Source: Lachnospiraceae bacterium UBA1683 (GTDB lineage Bacteria > Bacillota > Clostridia > Lachnospirales > Lachnospiraceae). From it: DNA of 64,000 nucleotides. The stretch lies in NCBI GenBank assembly GCA_002320245.1, contig DCKD01000093.1, forward strand, positions 1 to 64,000. The letters run 5' to 3'. This document shows, in pieces, positions 32,214 through 41,685 of the stretch. The notes beneath the pieces were generated by a model that saw nothing but the letters and a program-made list of their open reading frames with translations, did not search any database and was not told the DNA's origin. A program made the translations under genes and the position numbers. Each line of letters starts with the position of its first letter. The first letter of the stretch is position 1.

Positions 32214-33707
32214 TTGAATGTATTCTTTTGGCGAATAGCCGTAGAGTTTTTTGAATCTTTTGCTGAAATAGAATACATCGGAATACCCAACCATCTCGGC
32301 AATATCGGTAATCCGATAGTTTCCTTCTTTCATTAGTTTTACCGCGGCTTCCATACGTACCTGAATCAGGTACTGTATCACAGACTGATTATTTATCCGT
32401 TTGAAGAGTGTTCCCATGTAAGAGGCATTCAACTGAAAATGTTCTGCAAGCCGATTGACCGATAAATCGGGCTCAGAATAATGTTCCTTGATATAGGCGG
32501 TAATCCGGTTGTTGAAAATAACATCTGACGGAGGGCTTTCTGTACTTTCGATACATTTCAAACCATAAAAAGTAAGTGTGGATTCCAGATTGTCGAGGGA
32601 ATATTCCTCGTCTATTGTCATTGAGATAAAATCCTGCATATTTCCGTCATTTGTAAAATTTTTCGGATAGTGGATATTATAGGTCAAAAACAGCTCTGTG
32701 ATAAGCAGGTACATATAATTTACATTTTTTCTCTTCCTGATTTCGAAAAACAGTTCATGGATATAGCATTTTAGTTCTTCTTTATTTCTTGTATTAATCA
32801 GAGATACCAGTTTCTGCCGTATTTTAGAAAAAGTTATATTCGAAGTCTCAGAGAAACTGGACTGATACTCCATGAGCAATTCGGATTTTTGTGAAAAAAA
32901 GCGGTGATTCAGCAAGTGTAAGGCCTGTTTATAGGGTTCACGCCAATCATCCTGTACAAGAAAGATATTGCTCAGTGTGATAAAGGTAAAGCACGCTGCC
33001 TGATGAATCTGTTGTTCCACAATGCTGCAGCGCTGGATAATGGTTTCTTTCATACGGGCGAGAAGCAGAATCGTATAAGAGTAATTGGACTCCCTGAAGT
33101 ACTCACATTCTACGTTCGGGGAATTTAGGATATCCATGATCCACTGAACCGGACAGTCGGTTTCATCATTTATAAAAATACCAATACAAAGACCATACCG
33201 CATATTCGAGAGGAATGGGTAAGCATCCAGTAAATCAGAGAAAGAAAGCTGCCCTGAAAGTGCCAGCGACAGAGTGGTTTGTTTCTCATGCCGGTAATGA
33301 TTTTGGAGCTGGGTTTCACGCTGCTTTTCCTGGCAGATTTTTTTGGTGCAGTCCGTCAGTACGGAATACAAATCCTCTTTGTTGACCGGCTTAAGCAGAT
33401 AGGCGACGGCTCCGAACCTCATGGCGGAACGGGCATATTCAAACTCATGGAATCCCGAGAGAATTACAATTTTGATATGTGGATAATTCTGAAAAATAAA
33501 CTGTGCTGTTTCTATCCCATTCATCTTCGCCATTTGAATATCCAGAAAGAGAATATCAACCGGGGATGTCTTTATGAGCTCCAGAATGTCACGGCCGTTT
33601 TCCCCCTCTCCCGCAAAGGTTAAATGTAATTCATCCCAGGGGATGATTTTTTTCAGCCGCTGCCGGATAAAGTATTCGTCATCGGCAATTGCTACATATA
33701 AATTCAT
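32196..33707 (-). CDS. YesN-type response regulator with AraC DNA-binding domain
   Basis: A 503-residue regulator. Receiver at residues 1-120 (YVAIADDEYFIRQRLKKIIPWDEL; VDILFLDIQMAKMNGIE with the phosphoryl aspartate; LKPVNKEDL lysine). A long middle region follows, then two helix-turn-helix units at the C-terminus (VNRLAEHFQLNASYMGTLFKR; ITDIAEMVGYSDVFYFSKRFKKLYGYSPKEYIQ). The tail QMGT and stop are encoded by the composite repeat. Its start overlaps the kinase stop by one base, so it is made from one mRNA with the kinase. Probably activates the fucosidase/ABC genes transcribed divergently. Confidence 0.93.
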   Translation of the reverse strand: MNLYVAIADDEYFIRQRLKKIIPWDELHLTFAGEGENGRDILELIKTSPVDILFLDIQMAKMNGIETAQFIFQNYPHIKIVILSGFHEFEYARSAMRFGAVAYLLKPVNKEDLYSVLTDCTKKICQEKQRETQLQNHYRHEKQTTLSLALSGQLSFSDLLDAYPFLSNMRYGLCIGIFINDETDCPVQWIMDILNSPNVECEYFRESNYSYTILLLARMKETIIQRCSIVEQQIHQAACFTFITLSNIFLVQDDWREPYKQALHLLNHRFFSQKSELLMEYQSSFSETSNITFSKIRQKLVSLINTRNKEELKCYIHELFFEIRKRKNVNYMYLLITELFLTYNIHYPKNFTNDGNMQDFISMTIDEEYSLDNLESTLTFYGLKCIESTESPPSDVIFNNRITAYIKEHYSEPDLSVNRLAEHFQLNASYMGTLFKRINNQSVIQYLIQVRMEAAVKLMKEGNYRITDIAEMVGYSDVFYFSKRFKKLYGYSPKEYIQMQMGT

Positions 33708-35431
33708 TATTCCATCCTCCTTTCAGGAATTGTAATTGTTGTGATACATCCTCCGGTCTCACGGTTCCTAATCTGCAGCCCGTAGTCTGCACCGTAGTAG
33801 AGCTGAATCCGCTTATTCGTACTTTTGATTCCAAAATGGGAATTTTCGGTCTGTCCGATTTGTTCCAAATCCTGTTCGGCGATACCGGTTCCGTTGTCTG
33901 CCACCGTAATATGGATTCTGTCATTTTCGTGAGACACATTTATTTCAAGATGCCCCATTTCACTGATTTCTTTAATGCCATGCTGGATACTGTTTTCCAC
34001 AATCGGCTGAAGCAGTAATTTGATACATTCGCAGGATTCCAGCCCCTTTTCACAGTTGATGGAAAAGTCGAATTTACCGAAGTTGCGTATCTGCATAATC
34101 TGAAGATATGAGCGGGTGATTTCCAGTTCGTCCCGGACGGTAATATAGAATTTTCCATTGTTCAGCGTATTCCGATAAAAATTGGAAAGATTCATTACCA
34201 TGTCAATCAGTGTTTCCTGTTCCCCGATTTCTGCAAGAGCGCAGATGTTATCAAGCGTATTATAAAGAAAATGCGGATTGATTTGCTGGTGGAGCAGAGA
34301 CAGGGTAATCTTGTTTTTCTCTTTCTGGTTCTCTACAAGTTCATTTTTTAGTTTTTCCTGAGCCATCAGCATACTGTTAAATGTAGTAAACAGGGTGCGC
34401 ATTTCTAAATCAGGCGGAATAACGGATTCCGGCAATGGTTTCCAGATACCTTCTTTGATTGTCTGCGTGTGTCTGATTAATGTTTGAAGCGGAGAGGTAA
34501 TCGTGCGGGCGAGCACGTATGCCACCCGTCCGTTCATGCCGACAAGAAATATGCCAACGCCGATACAGATGCAAAAAGTAACGATGATGGAATATAAAAA
34601 CGGAATAGTCTGCACACGGTTCACGATGTACCAGTCAAGTTTCGGAAAATAACTGCTGAAAATCACCGCCTTTGGGGTAAAGGAACTCGAAAACTCTTTT
34701 TTTGTGTCCATTGTCCCAAACTCTTTAAAGGGATGGCGGATACTCCCATAATTTAAGGTACTTTCGACAATCCCCCGGCTATTCACCAGAAAAAAGGAAC
34801 TTTGCTCGGTAGTCTGAGAGGAGTAAATGGAGGCTATGGATGATTCCGGAATAGAGATTTCCAGATATCCCAGTTTCTCGCCTGTTGAATAACTGAAAAA
34901 GGGACGGAACAAAGACAATGTATGGATTTTTTGTTTCCTGTCTGTGCGGGAGGTCTGCATCGTCGGCAGCCAGGTGCCGTTTACATTTTCGATGGAATCC
35001 GGCGCGTCGGTATCTGACGGATACATTGCAGTTGAAAACAGGGGCTTTTTGTCCACACCGTACAGAGTCACCTGATGGATATAGCTTGTCGATTGGATAA
35101 TGTGTGAAAGCTCATTGGTAACTTCCTGTTTCACCCTTTCAATATCCCAGTTGCCGGTATCATGATATTTGTACGCGGTATGCGCATTCTGGATAGCCGG
35201 AGCAGATATAATTGTCCGGGAAAAATTGTCCGCAGAGGTCAGGAAAAAGTCCAATTGCCCGGAGATATAATCCAACTGTTTTTGTGCGGAATGAGTCTCT
35301 TGTTTCAGGTAATTGCTGAAAAGCAGGATATTCATAAATAGCAGCATGACAGCGATGACAATTATGGAATTGATAAGCATGGCATAAAAAAATTTGTCCT
35401 GTATGGACAGCTTTTTAAAGTTCTTTTTCAT
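33707..35431 (-). CDS. YesM-type sensor histidine kinase
   Basis: A 574-residue membrane kinase. One helix near residues 15-37 (FYAMLINSIIVIAVMLLFMNILLF in pattern), an extracellular sensor of about 240 residues, a second helix near 280-300 (LYSIIVTFCICIGVGIFLVG), HAMP, then the His_kinase domain QQINPHFLYNTLDNICALAE with the phosphorylated histidine, LLLQPIVENSIQHGI (N box) and TVADNGTGIAEQD (G box). It phosphorylates the response regulator it overlaps. The partner transporter suggests an extracellular glycan or glycopeptide signal. Confidence 0.93.
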   Translation of the reverse strand: MKKNFKKLSIQDKFFYAMLINSIIVIAVMLLFMNILLFSNYLKQETHSAQKQLDYISGQLDFFLTSADNFSRTIISAPAIQNAHTAYKYHDTGNWDIERVKQEVTNELSHIIQSTSYIHQVTLYGVDKKPLFSTAMYPSDTDAPDSIENVNGTWLPTMQTSRTDRKQKIHTLSLFRPFFSYSTGEKLGYLEISIPESSIASIYSSQTTEQSSFFLVNSRGIVESTLNYGSIRHPFKEFGTMDTKKEFSSSFTPKAVIFSSYFPKLDWYIVNRVQTIPFLYSIIVTFCICIGVGIFLVGMNGRVAYVLARTITSPLQTLIRHTQTIKEGIWKPLPESVIPPDLEMRTLFTTFNSMLMAQEKLKNELVENQKEKNKITLSLLHQQINPHFLYNTLDNICALAEIGEQETLIDMVMNLSNFYRNTLNNGKFYITVRDELEITRSYLQIMQIRNFGKFDFSINCEKGLESCECIKLLLQPIVENSIQHGIKEISEMGHLEINVSHENDRIHITVADNGTGIAEQDLEQIGQTENSHFGIKSTNKRIQLYYGADYGLQIRNRETGGCITTITIPERRME

Positions 35432-35556
35432 CTTCCCTCCGTATGTAACCCTTTAGTTTTCCTTAAGTATAACACGAACAGTATACCAAATGTTATGTAT
35501 AAATTCTAGATAATGGGACGAAATATAGACGGGTTTCAGAAATCAGCGGAAATACA

Positions 35557-35585
35557 TAGAAAATGCAAAGAGGCATTGTTATAAT
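35557..35585 (+). promoter_or_regulatory. Probable promoter of the fucosidase operon
   Basis: TATAAT at 35580-35585 with TAGAAA 17 bases upstream (four of six -35 bases). It lies 54 bases before the fucosidase ATG, in the divergent region shared with the kinase gene. The weak -35 box agrees with activator-dependent expression. Confidence 0.6.
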
Positions 35586-35638
35586 CGAAACACAGCGGTA
35601 AAAAGTCCGTAATTTATTTGACCAGAAGGAGAAGAAAA

Positions 35639-36955
35639 ATGGAAAACCAGATAGTAAAAGAACGTACAGAGCGCACAAAATGGTACAATGATGCAAGATT
35701 TGGAATGTTTATCCACTGGGGATTATATGCAATTCCGGCGCGGGGAGAATGGGTGAGAAGCAACGAGAGAATGCCGAAAGAAGAGTATGATGTTTTTATG
35801 GATGAATTCTATGCGGAAAATTATAACCCAAAGGAATGGGCGAAATTAGCAAAAAAAGCGGGAATGAAATATGCGGTATTAACGGCAAAACACCATGACG
35901 GATTTTGTCTGTATGATTCCCGGTATACAGATTTCAAATCTACCAATGCACCGTGTAAGCGGGATTTGGTGCGGGAGTTCTTAGATGCATTCAGGGAAGA
36001 AGGAATCAAAGTAGGCCTGTATTTTTCTATTATAGATTGGAGAAGAGAGGATTATCCCCACTATGGGGACATGTTCCATCCAATGAGAGACAACGAGGCA
36101 TACAAGGGGATGGAGCATGATTTTGACGGATATTTGACCTACATGCACAATCAGGTGAGAGAACTGCTGACTAATTACGGACATCTGGATTTGATGTGGT
36201 TCGATTTTTCCTACGGTCCGATGAATTGCGAAAAATGGAAAGCTTCTGAGCTGATAAAAATGGTCCGGGAGATACAGCCGCATATTATCATTGATAACCG
36301 TCTGGAAGGAAGTGCAGAAAATGCCGGCTCCATCCGTACTTTGAACCCGACAGCCTATTCCGGGGATTTTGCATCTCCTGAGCAGATGATTCCGCCGCAG
36401 GGAATCCGCGATGCGGGCGGAAATCCCATTCCGTGGGAGGCCTGTATTACACTGAATAACCACTGGGGATATCATGCACATGACAAACATTACAAATCCG
36501 CAAAGATGATAATCCATACCCTTGTGGAATGCGTAAGCAAAAACGGAAATCTGATTCTGAATGTCGGACCCGATGCAACCGGAAGGATTCCGAGAGAATC
36601 AGTTGAGATTCTGACTGAGGTTGGCGAATGGATGGAGGAAAACGGAAGAAGTATTTACGGATGTGGCATTTCGGAATTTCCAAAGCCGGAATGGGGAAGA
36701 TTTACCCAAAACGGAAACAAGCTATATGCGCATGTTATGGAAGAACAGGTCGGCGCAATCTGTCTGCCGGAAATGGCAGGGAAAGCGGACCGGTTACGGT
36801 TGCTCAAGGATAAATCAGAGGTGAAGGAAACCCATTTCTGGAATTTGAAAGAATATCAGGAAAACGCATTCTTTTTCTTTGACTCTGGTGCTTCCGATTG
36901 CTATCCGCTTCCTGATGAACGGGATACAGTTGTAGAAATTCTGTTAAAAGAATAA
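35639..36955 (+). CDS. Alpha-L-fucosidase, GH29, cytoplasmic
   Basis: Hydrolyses alpha-linked fucose from glycans. The 438-residue protein begins MENQIVKERTERTKWYNDAR with no signal peptide, so it should act in the cytoplasm on imported substrate. GH29 hallmarks: RFGMFIHWGLYAIPARGEWV, YAVLTAKHHDGFCLYDS, and LDLMWFDFSYG with the nucleophile at D189. The catalytic barrel is followed by a short C-terminal beta domain. The ATG at 35639 follows AGAAGGAGAAG. It is the first gene of a run with an ABC transporter and two peptidase-like genes, pointing to a fucosylated glycopeptide or glycan as substrate. Confidence 0.93.
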   Translation: MENQIVKERTERTKWYNDARFGMFIHWGLYAIPARGEWVRSNERMPKEEYDVFMDEFYAENYNPKEWAKLAKKAGMKYAVLTAKHHDGFCLYDSRYTDFKSTNAPCKRDLVREFLDAFREEGIKVGLYFSIIDWRREDYPHYGDMFHPMRDNEAYKGMEHDFDGYLTYMHNQVRELLTNYGHLDLMWFDFSYGPMNCEKWKASELIKMVREIQPHIIIDNRLEGSAENAGSIRTLNPTAYSGDFASPEQMIPPQGIRDAGGNPIPWEACITLNNHWGYHAHDKHYKSAKMIIHTLVECVSKNGNLILNVGPDATGRIPRESVEILTEVGEWMEENGRSIYGCGISEFPKPEWGRFTQNGNKLYAHVMEEQVGAICLPEMAGKADRLRLLKDKSEVKETHFWNLKEYQENAFFFFDSGASDCYPLPDERDTVVEILLKE

Positions 36956-37070
36956 ATCTATATATAAAAAACACAAAAAAGAAGAAAAAGTCCATTCATT
37001 ATTTGTGCAGTTTCAAGTATACTGCATCCATCAAGAAAACCCACAGAGGATGAAGAAAAGGAGAAAAAGT

Positions 37071-38384
37071 ATGAAAAAGCGATGGAAGAGAATTCTTGCC
37101 GTAGCACTTGCCTGTACAACGATTGCAGGACTTGCGGCAGGATGCGGAAGCAACGAAAAAGAAAGCGATAAAATCAAAATCCGCTTATTAACAAGAATGG
37201 CAGGTACATCCCCGCAGGTTCAGATTTATAAGGATATTCTGGATGAATTTCAGGAAAAACATCCGGAAGTGGAAATTGTGGATGACTCTCAGGGGGATGA
37301 CGGCTCCTTTAATAACATTTTGAAAACAGATATGTCATCAGGAACGATGGCAAATATCTTCCGTATTCAGGGTGTTGCGAACTTAGAGAAATATATCGAC
37401 GAAGGCTATCTGTTAGATTTTTCACCATATCTGGAAGAGGATGCAGAATGGGGCGGCGGATTTACGGAAGGTTCATTGAACTACTACAAAGTTCCGGGGA
37501 AAGACGGAATCTATGGAATCCCTTGTGAGTCCGGTCTGATAGGAGTGTACTACAATGAAAGAATCTTCAAAGAATGTGGGATTGATAAATTTCCTGAGAC
37601 TTGGACGGAATTTTTAGATGCCATTGATAAGATTAATGCGAAGGATTACACTCCGATTGCAATGGGAGCAAAGACTTCTTACATGGCAGGCCATCTTCAT
37701 GATTTGATTTTCTACAGATGGATGGGAACCGAGGCGGCAAAACTGCTTGGAAACAGAGAATTAAAATGGACAGACAGTGATGTTGTACAGACACTGGAAT
37801 TCGTAAAAGAGTTAAATGACAGACATGCATTTACAGATGGTGTTGTAGGTCTGAGCGATGACATTGTAAAAGCAGATTTCCAGAACGGAAAAGCCGCAAT
37901 GATGATTACCGGACCATGGAATATCACAAGCTTCAAAAATCCTGATGAGTGTCCGGAGGCAGAGAATATCCAACTGGCAAAATTCCCTTATTTCGAGGAA
38001 AAACCAGAATTCAAAAATGAGGATATGCAGGTGATTTCACCATACATGGTAAACGGCAAATTGGAAGGCAAAGAGCTGGAGTTAACGCTGGAACTGGTGA
38101 AAATGCTGACAAATAAAGAGGCGGCAGAAAGATTTGCAAACGAAACTTCACAGTTAATTCCGAGGACTGATATTGAAGTGGATGAGACAAAGGTGGATCC
38201 ATTGTTTACAAAAAATGTAGAGCTGTGTGCAGAGTCTACAGGAGTGGCCGTAGACGTGTTTGATTTTGACCCGCTGGCTTCCATGCAGGACAGAACGAGA
38301 AACTCGATTGTAAGCATGTTTACAGGCACATCCGCAGAGGATGCCGCAAAAGAGATTCAGGCAGAAGTTGATAAAGGGGAATGA
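37071..38384 (+). CDS. Sugar ABC transporter substrate-binding lipoprotein
   Basis: A 437-residue family 1 solute-binding protein. Basic N-terminus, hydrophobic core and lipobox LAAGC near residue 26. The mature part has IKIRLLTRMAGTSPQVQIYKDILDEFQEKHPEVEIV, GIYGIPCESGLIGVYYNERIFKECGI and a C-terminal half rich in acidic helices. The ATG at 37071 follows AAAAGGAGAAAAAG. It is the receptor for the permeases that follow and is preceded by the fucosidase, so a fucose-containing ligand is likely but not proven. Confidence 0.92.
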   Translation: MKKRWKRILAVALACTTIAGLAAGCGSNEKESDKIKIRLLTRMAGTSPQVQIYKDILDEFQEKHPEVEIVDDSQGDDGSFNNILKTDMSSGTMANIFRIQGVANLEKYIDEGYLLDFSPYLEEDAEWGGGFTEGSLNYYKVPGKDGIYGIPCESGLIGVYYNERIFKECGIDKFPETWTEFLDAIDKINAKDYTPIAMGAKTSYMAGHLHDLIFYRWMGTEAAKLLGNRELKWTDSDVVQTLEFVKELNDRHAFTDGVVGLSDDIVKADFQNGKAAMMITGPWNITSFKNPDECPEAENIQLAKFPYFEEKPEFKNEDMQVISPYMVNGKLEGKELELTLELVKMLTNKEAAERFANETSQLIPRTDIEVDETKVDPLFTKNVELCAESTGVAVDVFDFDPLASMQDRTRNSIVSMFTGTSAEDAAKEIQAEVDKGE

Positions 38385-38392
38385 TATGCAAA

Positions 38393-38422
38393 GCAGCTTT
38401 CGGAAGAATTTTCGAAAGCTGC
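38393..38422 (+). promoter_or_regulatory. Intercistronic hairpin after the binding protein
   Basis: GCAGCTTTCG and CGAAAGCTGC pair perfectly over ten bases, with a ten-base loop, and no T run follows. It has the same placement as the hairpin at 10441 in the other sugar operon but a different sequence, consistent with a role in mRNA stability for the highly expressed binding protein. Confidence 0.78.
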
Positions 38423-38454
38423 AATTACTTTAAAGATATGAGGAGGTACACACC

Positions 38455-39339
38455 ATGAAAATACGAAGCAGCAAAGCAAAATGGATAGCCGTGTGTTTTG
38501 TTTTGCCGGCACTGATTATTTATACCGTTTTTCAGATTATCCCGCTGATTGGGGCGTTCTATTTCTCCCTTTCCGACTGGAACGGACTTGCCGGCTCACC
38601 GATTACATTTGTAGGTCTGGATAATTTCAAACGAATATTTGAAGATGCAGGGTTTATCTTATCACTCAAAAATATGGCGAAAATGGTAATCCTAAGCGTA
38701 CTTTTCCATACACCGATTGCCTTGCTTATGGCAGTTGCGATTCAGGGGAAGACGAAAGGAGCCAAATTTTTCAAAGCGGTTTACTTTGTGCCGACGGTAT
38801 TCCCATTGACTGCGGTAGGTCTGTTGTGGTATTTCATTTTCATGCCGAATGGCTCCCTGAATACAATCCTGACCAATATTGGACTGGAAAAACTTGCGGT
38901 TCCGTGGCTGGTAGAAAATGCAACTGCCATGAATACGATTATTTTTGTAAATATCTGGGCAGGAGTCGGTTACTATATGGTAATTCTGCTTGCCGGTCTG
39001 ACCACCATTTCAACAGATGTATATGAAGCGGCAGCGATTGACGGCGCAACACCGGTAAAACGCTTTTTCTACATCACCGTTCCGCTGCTGAAACCGATTA
39101 TTAAAATGTGTATTTTAATGGACATTATCGGTTCGGTGAAAGTTTTCGATTTGGTGTTTGTTATGACAGAGGGAGGACCAAACGGTCTGACAAATCTGCC
39201 GACAACATTGATGTATCAGGAAGCGTTTAAGTATGACCATTATGGAGTCGGAAGTGCGATAGGTATCATTATCCTGCTTATTTGTCTGGCGGGAACGATT
39301 TTAAGTGAAGTCGTAACATCAAAGAAAGAAGAGTCATAA
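38455..39339 (+). CDS. Sugar ABC transporter permease, MalF/UgpA type
   Basis: A 294-residue permease with six predicted helices starting at ICVF-like WIAVCFVLPALIIYTVFQII. The ATPase-docking EAA loop reads VYEAAAIDGATPVKRFFYITVPLLKP near residues 190-215. AGGAGG precedes the ATG. Pairs with the next gene; an ATPase is not encoded nearby. Confidence 0.92.
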   Translation: MKIRSSKAKWIAVCFVLPALIIYTVFQIIPLIGAFYFSLSDWNGLAGSPITFVGLDNFKRIFEDAGFILSLKNMAKMVILSVLFHTPIALLMAVAIQGKTKGAKFFKAVYFVPTVFPLTAVGLLWYFIFMPNGSLNTILTNIGLEKLAVPWLVENATAMNTIIFVNIWAGVGYYMVILLAGLTTISTDVYEAAAIDGATPVKRFFYITVPLLKPIIKMCILMDIIGSVKVFDLVFVMTEGGPNGLTNLPTTLMYQEAFKYDHYGVGSAIGIIILLICLAGTILSEVVTSKKEES

Positions 39340-39350
39340 GGAGGAAGAAC

Positions 39351-40184
39351 ATGAAAAAGAACAAAATAACACCCCTCTCTGTTTTAAAATATCTGTTTCT
39401 GATTTTGATGGCGGCAATGTTTATTATGCCTTTGTTGTTTACGTTATTGTCATCGGTCAAGGATAACAGAGAAATATTTTCCAATCCGTTTGGGCTGCCG
39501 GAGGTATTCCGGTTTGACAATTATGTGACGGCGTGGCAGGATGCAAATATGAGCCAGTATTTCCTGAACAGTATTCTGATTTCTTTGGCTACAATCGTAT
39601 TGCTGGCACTGTTTTGCTCGATGGCAGCATTTATCATTTCACGCTTCGAGTTTAAGGCAAGCAAATGGGTTATGGTATTTTTCCTGATAGGTATGATGGT
39701 GCCGATGCATACAATCCTTGTACCTGTCGCATATATTATCGGAATGTTCAACCTGAAGAATAATCTTGTTGTACTGGTATTATTATATGTAGCATTTAAT
39801 ATCCCGTTTAGTGTGATGGTCCTTGCTAATTTTATGAAAGGAATCAGTAAGTCGCTGGAAGAAGCCGCGATTATTGACGGCGCAAGCTATTTCCGAATCT
39901 ACTGGAATGTGGCGCTGCCGCTGACCGTTCCGGCAATTTCTACTATTTCCATCTTCAACTTTCTTGGAGCATGGAACAACGTACTATTCCCGCTGCTGTT
40001 CATCAATGACCAGAAATTAAAGCCGATTTCACTTGGGCTGTTAAACTTCAACGGAGAAAGGGGCTCCCAATACGGGCCGCTGATGGCGGCAATTGCAATT
40101 ACCGTGTTTATTCCGCTTGTTATCTACCTGCTATTCCAGGAGAAAGTAGAAGGCGGGCTTGCCGCAGGCGCAGTAAAAGAATAA
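39351..40184 (+). CDS. Sugar ABC transporter permease, MalG/UgpE type
   Basis: A 277-residue permease. The EAA loop is SLEEAAIIDGASYFRIYWNVALP and the tail is EGGLAAGAVKE, typical of MalG-like subunits. It begins 11 bases after the first permease with AAGGAGGAAG as ribosome binding site. Confidence 0.92.
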   Translation: MKKNKITPLSVLKYLFLILMAAMFIMPLLFTLLSSVKDNREIFSNPFGLPEVFRFDNYVTAWQDANMSQYFLNSILISLATIVLLALFCSMAAFIISRFEFKASKWVMVFFLIGMMVPMHTILVPVAYIIGMFNLKNNLVVLVLLYVAFNIPFSVMVLANFMKGISKSLEEAAIIDGASYFRIYWNVALPLTVPAISTISIFNFLGAWNNVLFPLLFINDQKLKPISLGLLNFNGERGSQYGPLMAAIAITVFIPLVIYLLFQEKVEGGLAAGAVKE

Positions 40185-40260
40185 TATGAAATAATAAGAA
40201 GAGCTCTCATCTTTGACAGGCACAGGGATGAGGGCTTAAAAAATAGAAAGAGGCAAAACG

Positions 40261-41685
40261 ATGATTGATATTTGCATAAATGAAAAAAGTGGGGTTGTGG
40301 TACAATATGCTGCCCCAAACACTCCATGTTTAAATATTCCTGACAAGTTTTTTAAAGGAGATTATCTGGAAACCCTGTTTCTGCCTCAGCAGAATGGGGG
40401 CGGACGCATTGTTATCGGAATGGGTGAGGAACGATTGGGGGAAAACGAAATTCTGGAATTGACAGCAAAAGCAATGAAGATGGTAAAAGAAAAGGAAATC
40501 CCGGAAACTTCGGTGGATGTATCCTTCTTCGTACATACACTGGGATGCGGGGTAATAGAGCGTATCGTGCAGGGGATTTATCTCGGACTGTATGCAGTGC
40601 CTGCATGGAATAAACAGGAAAAAAAGGATTACCGGGTTTCTCTGGCAGGAATTGACGAAACATATCGGGAAGAATGCCGCATTTATATAGAGAGGGGAGC
40701 GCATCTGGCAGAAGGGATATGTTTTGCCAGAGATGTGGTAAATACACCCGGAAATCTGCTGCGGCCGAAAGCGTTTGCAGACGCGGTAATGCAGTTGCTG
40801 GAAGATACGGAAACAGAAGTTGAATGTATAGACTACGGAAAACTGTGCGAGATGAAAATGGAAGGTCTTGTCCATGTCGGGAAAAGCAGTAAATTCAAGC
40901 CGTGCCTTCTGATTATGCGTTACCGGGGCGATAAGGAAAACAAGACCGTCCGTGCGTTTGTCGGAAAAGGCGTCACCTGTGATACCGGGGGCTACTGCTT
41001 AAAGCCGGCATCCTCCATGGCAGGAATTAAAGGGGATATGGCAGGGGGAGCCGCGGCTGCGGGAGCGGTCTATGCGTTGGCAAAAAACAAAGTAAAGACA
41101 AATGTAACAGGGATTATCCCGATTTGCGAAAACCGCATTTCAGATGACAGTATGCTTCCGGGAGATGTGATTGGTTCCTATGGCGGCAAAAAAGTCGAGA
41201 TATTGAATACGGATGCAGAAGGCAGGCTGATTCTGGCGGATGCAGTTTCCTACGCCGTGCGCGAGGAACATGCATCGGAAATGATAGACATTGCAACCCT
41301 GACAGGGGCAGTTGTCAATTTGCTTGGATTTTCAATCGCAGGCGTCCTTTCTGATGATGAGAAACTATATGAGAGCTTTTCGAATGCCTTTGAAAAATCC
41401 GGAGAGCGTTATCTGCGCATTCCGTATTACAAGGAGCATGAAAAAATGATTCAGAGCGAGATCGCGGATATCAAAAATATGGGGGAATCCTATTGTGGTA
41501 CGATTACCGCAGGGTTGTTTATCCGGGCGTTTGCGGAATCCAGACCGTGGCTTCACATTGACATCGCAGGGACTGCCTGGGTGGAACAGCCGGTTTTTGA
41601 ATATCAAAGTGCCGGGGCGACAGGAGCAGGTGTTACAACGTTATATTATTTGGGAGAACAATCGGGAAAGAGGGGAGCGCTATGA
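40261..41685 (+). CDS. M17-family leucyl aminopeptidase
   Basis: A 474-residue cytosolic metallo-aminopeptidase that removes N-terminal residues from peptides. The C-terminal catalytic half shows VGKGVTCDTGGYCLKP, KGDMAGGAAAAGAVYAL and the family signature NTDAEGRLILADAV with metal-binding acids near residue 320. Position usually taken by LAPs lysine lies in GVTCDTGGY, where the common K is seen in VGKG. The N-terminal domain is short and divergent. The TGA overlaps the ATG of the next gene (ATGA). Its place behind a fucosidase and ABC transporter suggests it trims imported glycopeptides. Confidence 0.9.
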   Translation: MIDICINEKSGVVVQYAAPNTPCLNIPDKFFKGDYLETLFLPQQNGGGRIVIGMGEERLGENEILELTAKAMKMVKEKEIPETSVDVSFFVHTLGCGVIERIVQGIYLGLYAVPAWNKQEKKDYRVSLAGIDETYREECRIYIERGAHLAEGICFARDVVNTPGNLLRPKAFADAVMQLLEDTETEVECIDYGKLCEMKMEGLVHVGKSSKFKPCLLIMRYRGDKENKTVRAFVGKGVTCDTGGYCLKPASSMAGIKGDMAGGAAAAGAVYALAKNKVKTNVTGIIPICENRISDDSMLPGDVIGSYGGKKVEILNTDAEGRLILADAVSYAVREEHASEMIDIATLTGAVVNLLGFSIAGVLSDDEKLYESFSNAFEKSGERYLRIPYYKEHEKMIQSEIADIKNMGESYCGTITAGLFIRAFAESRPWLHIDIAGTAWVEQPVFEYQSAGATGAGVTTLYYLGEQSGKRGAL

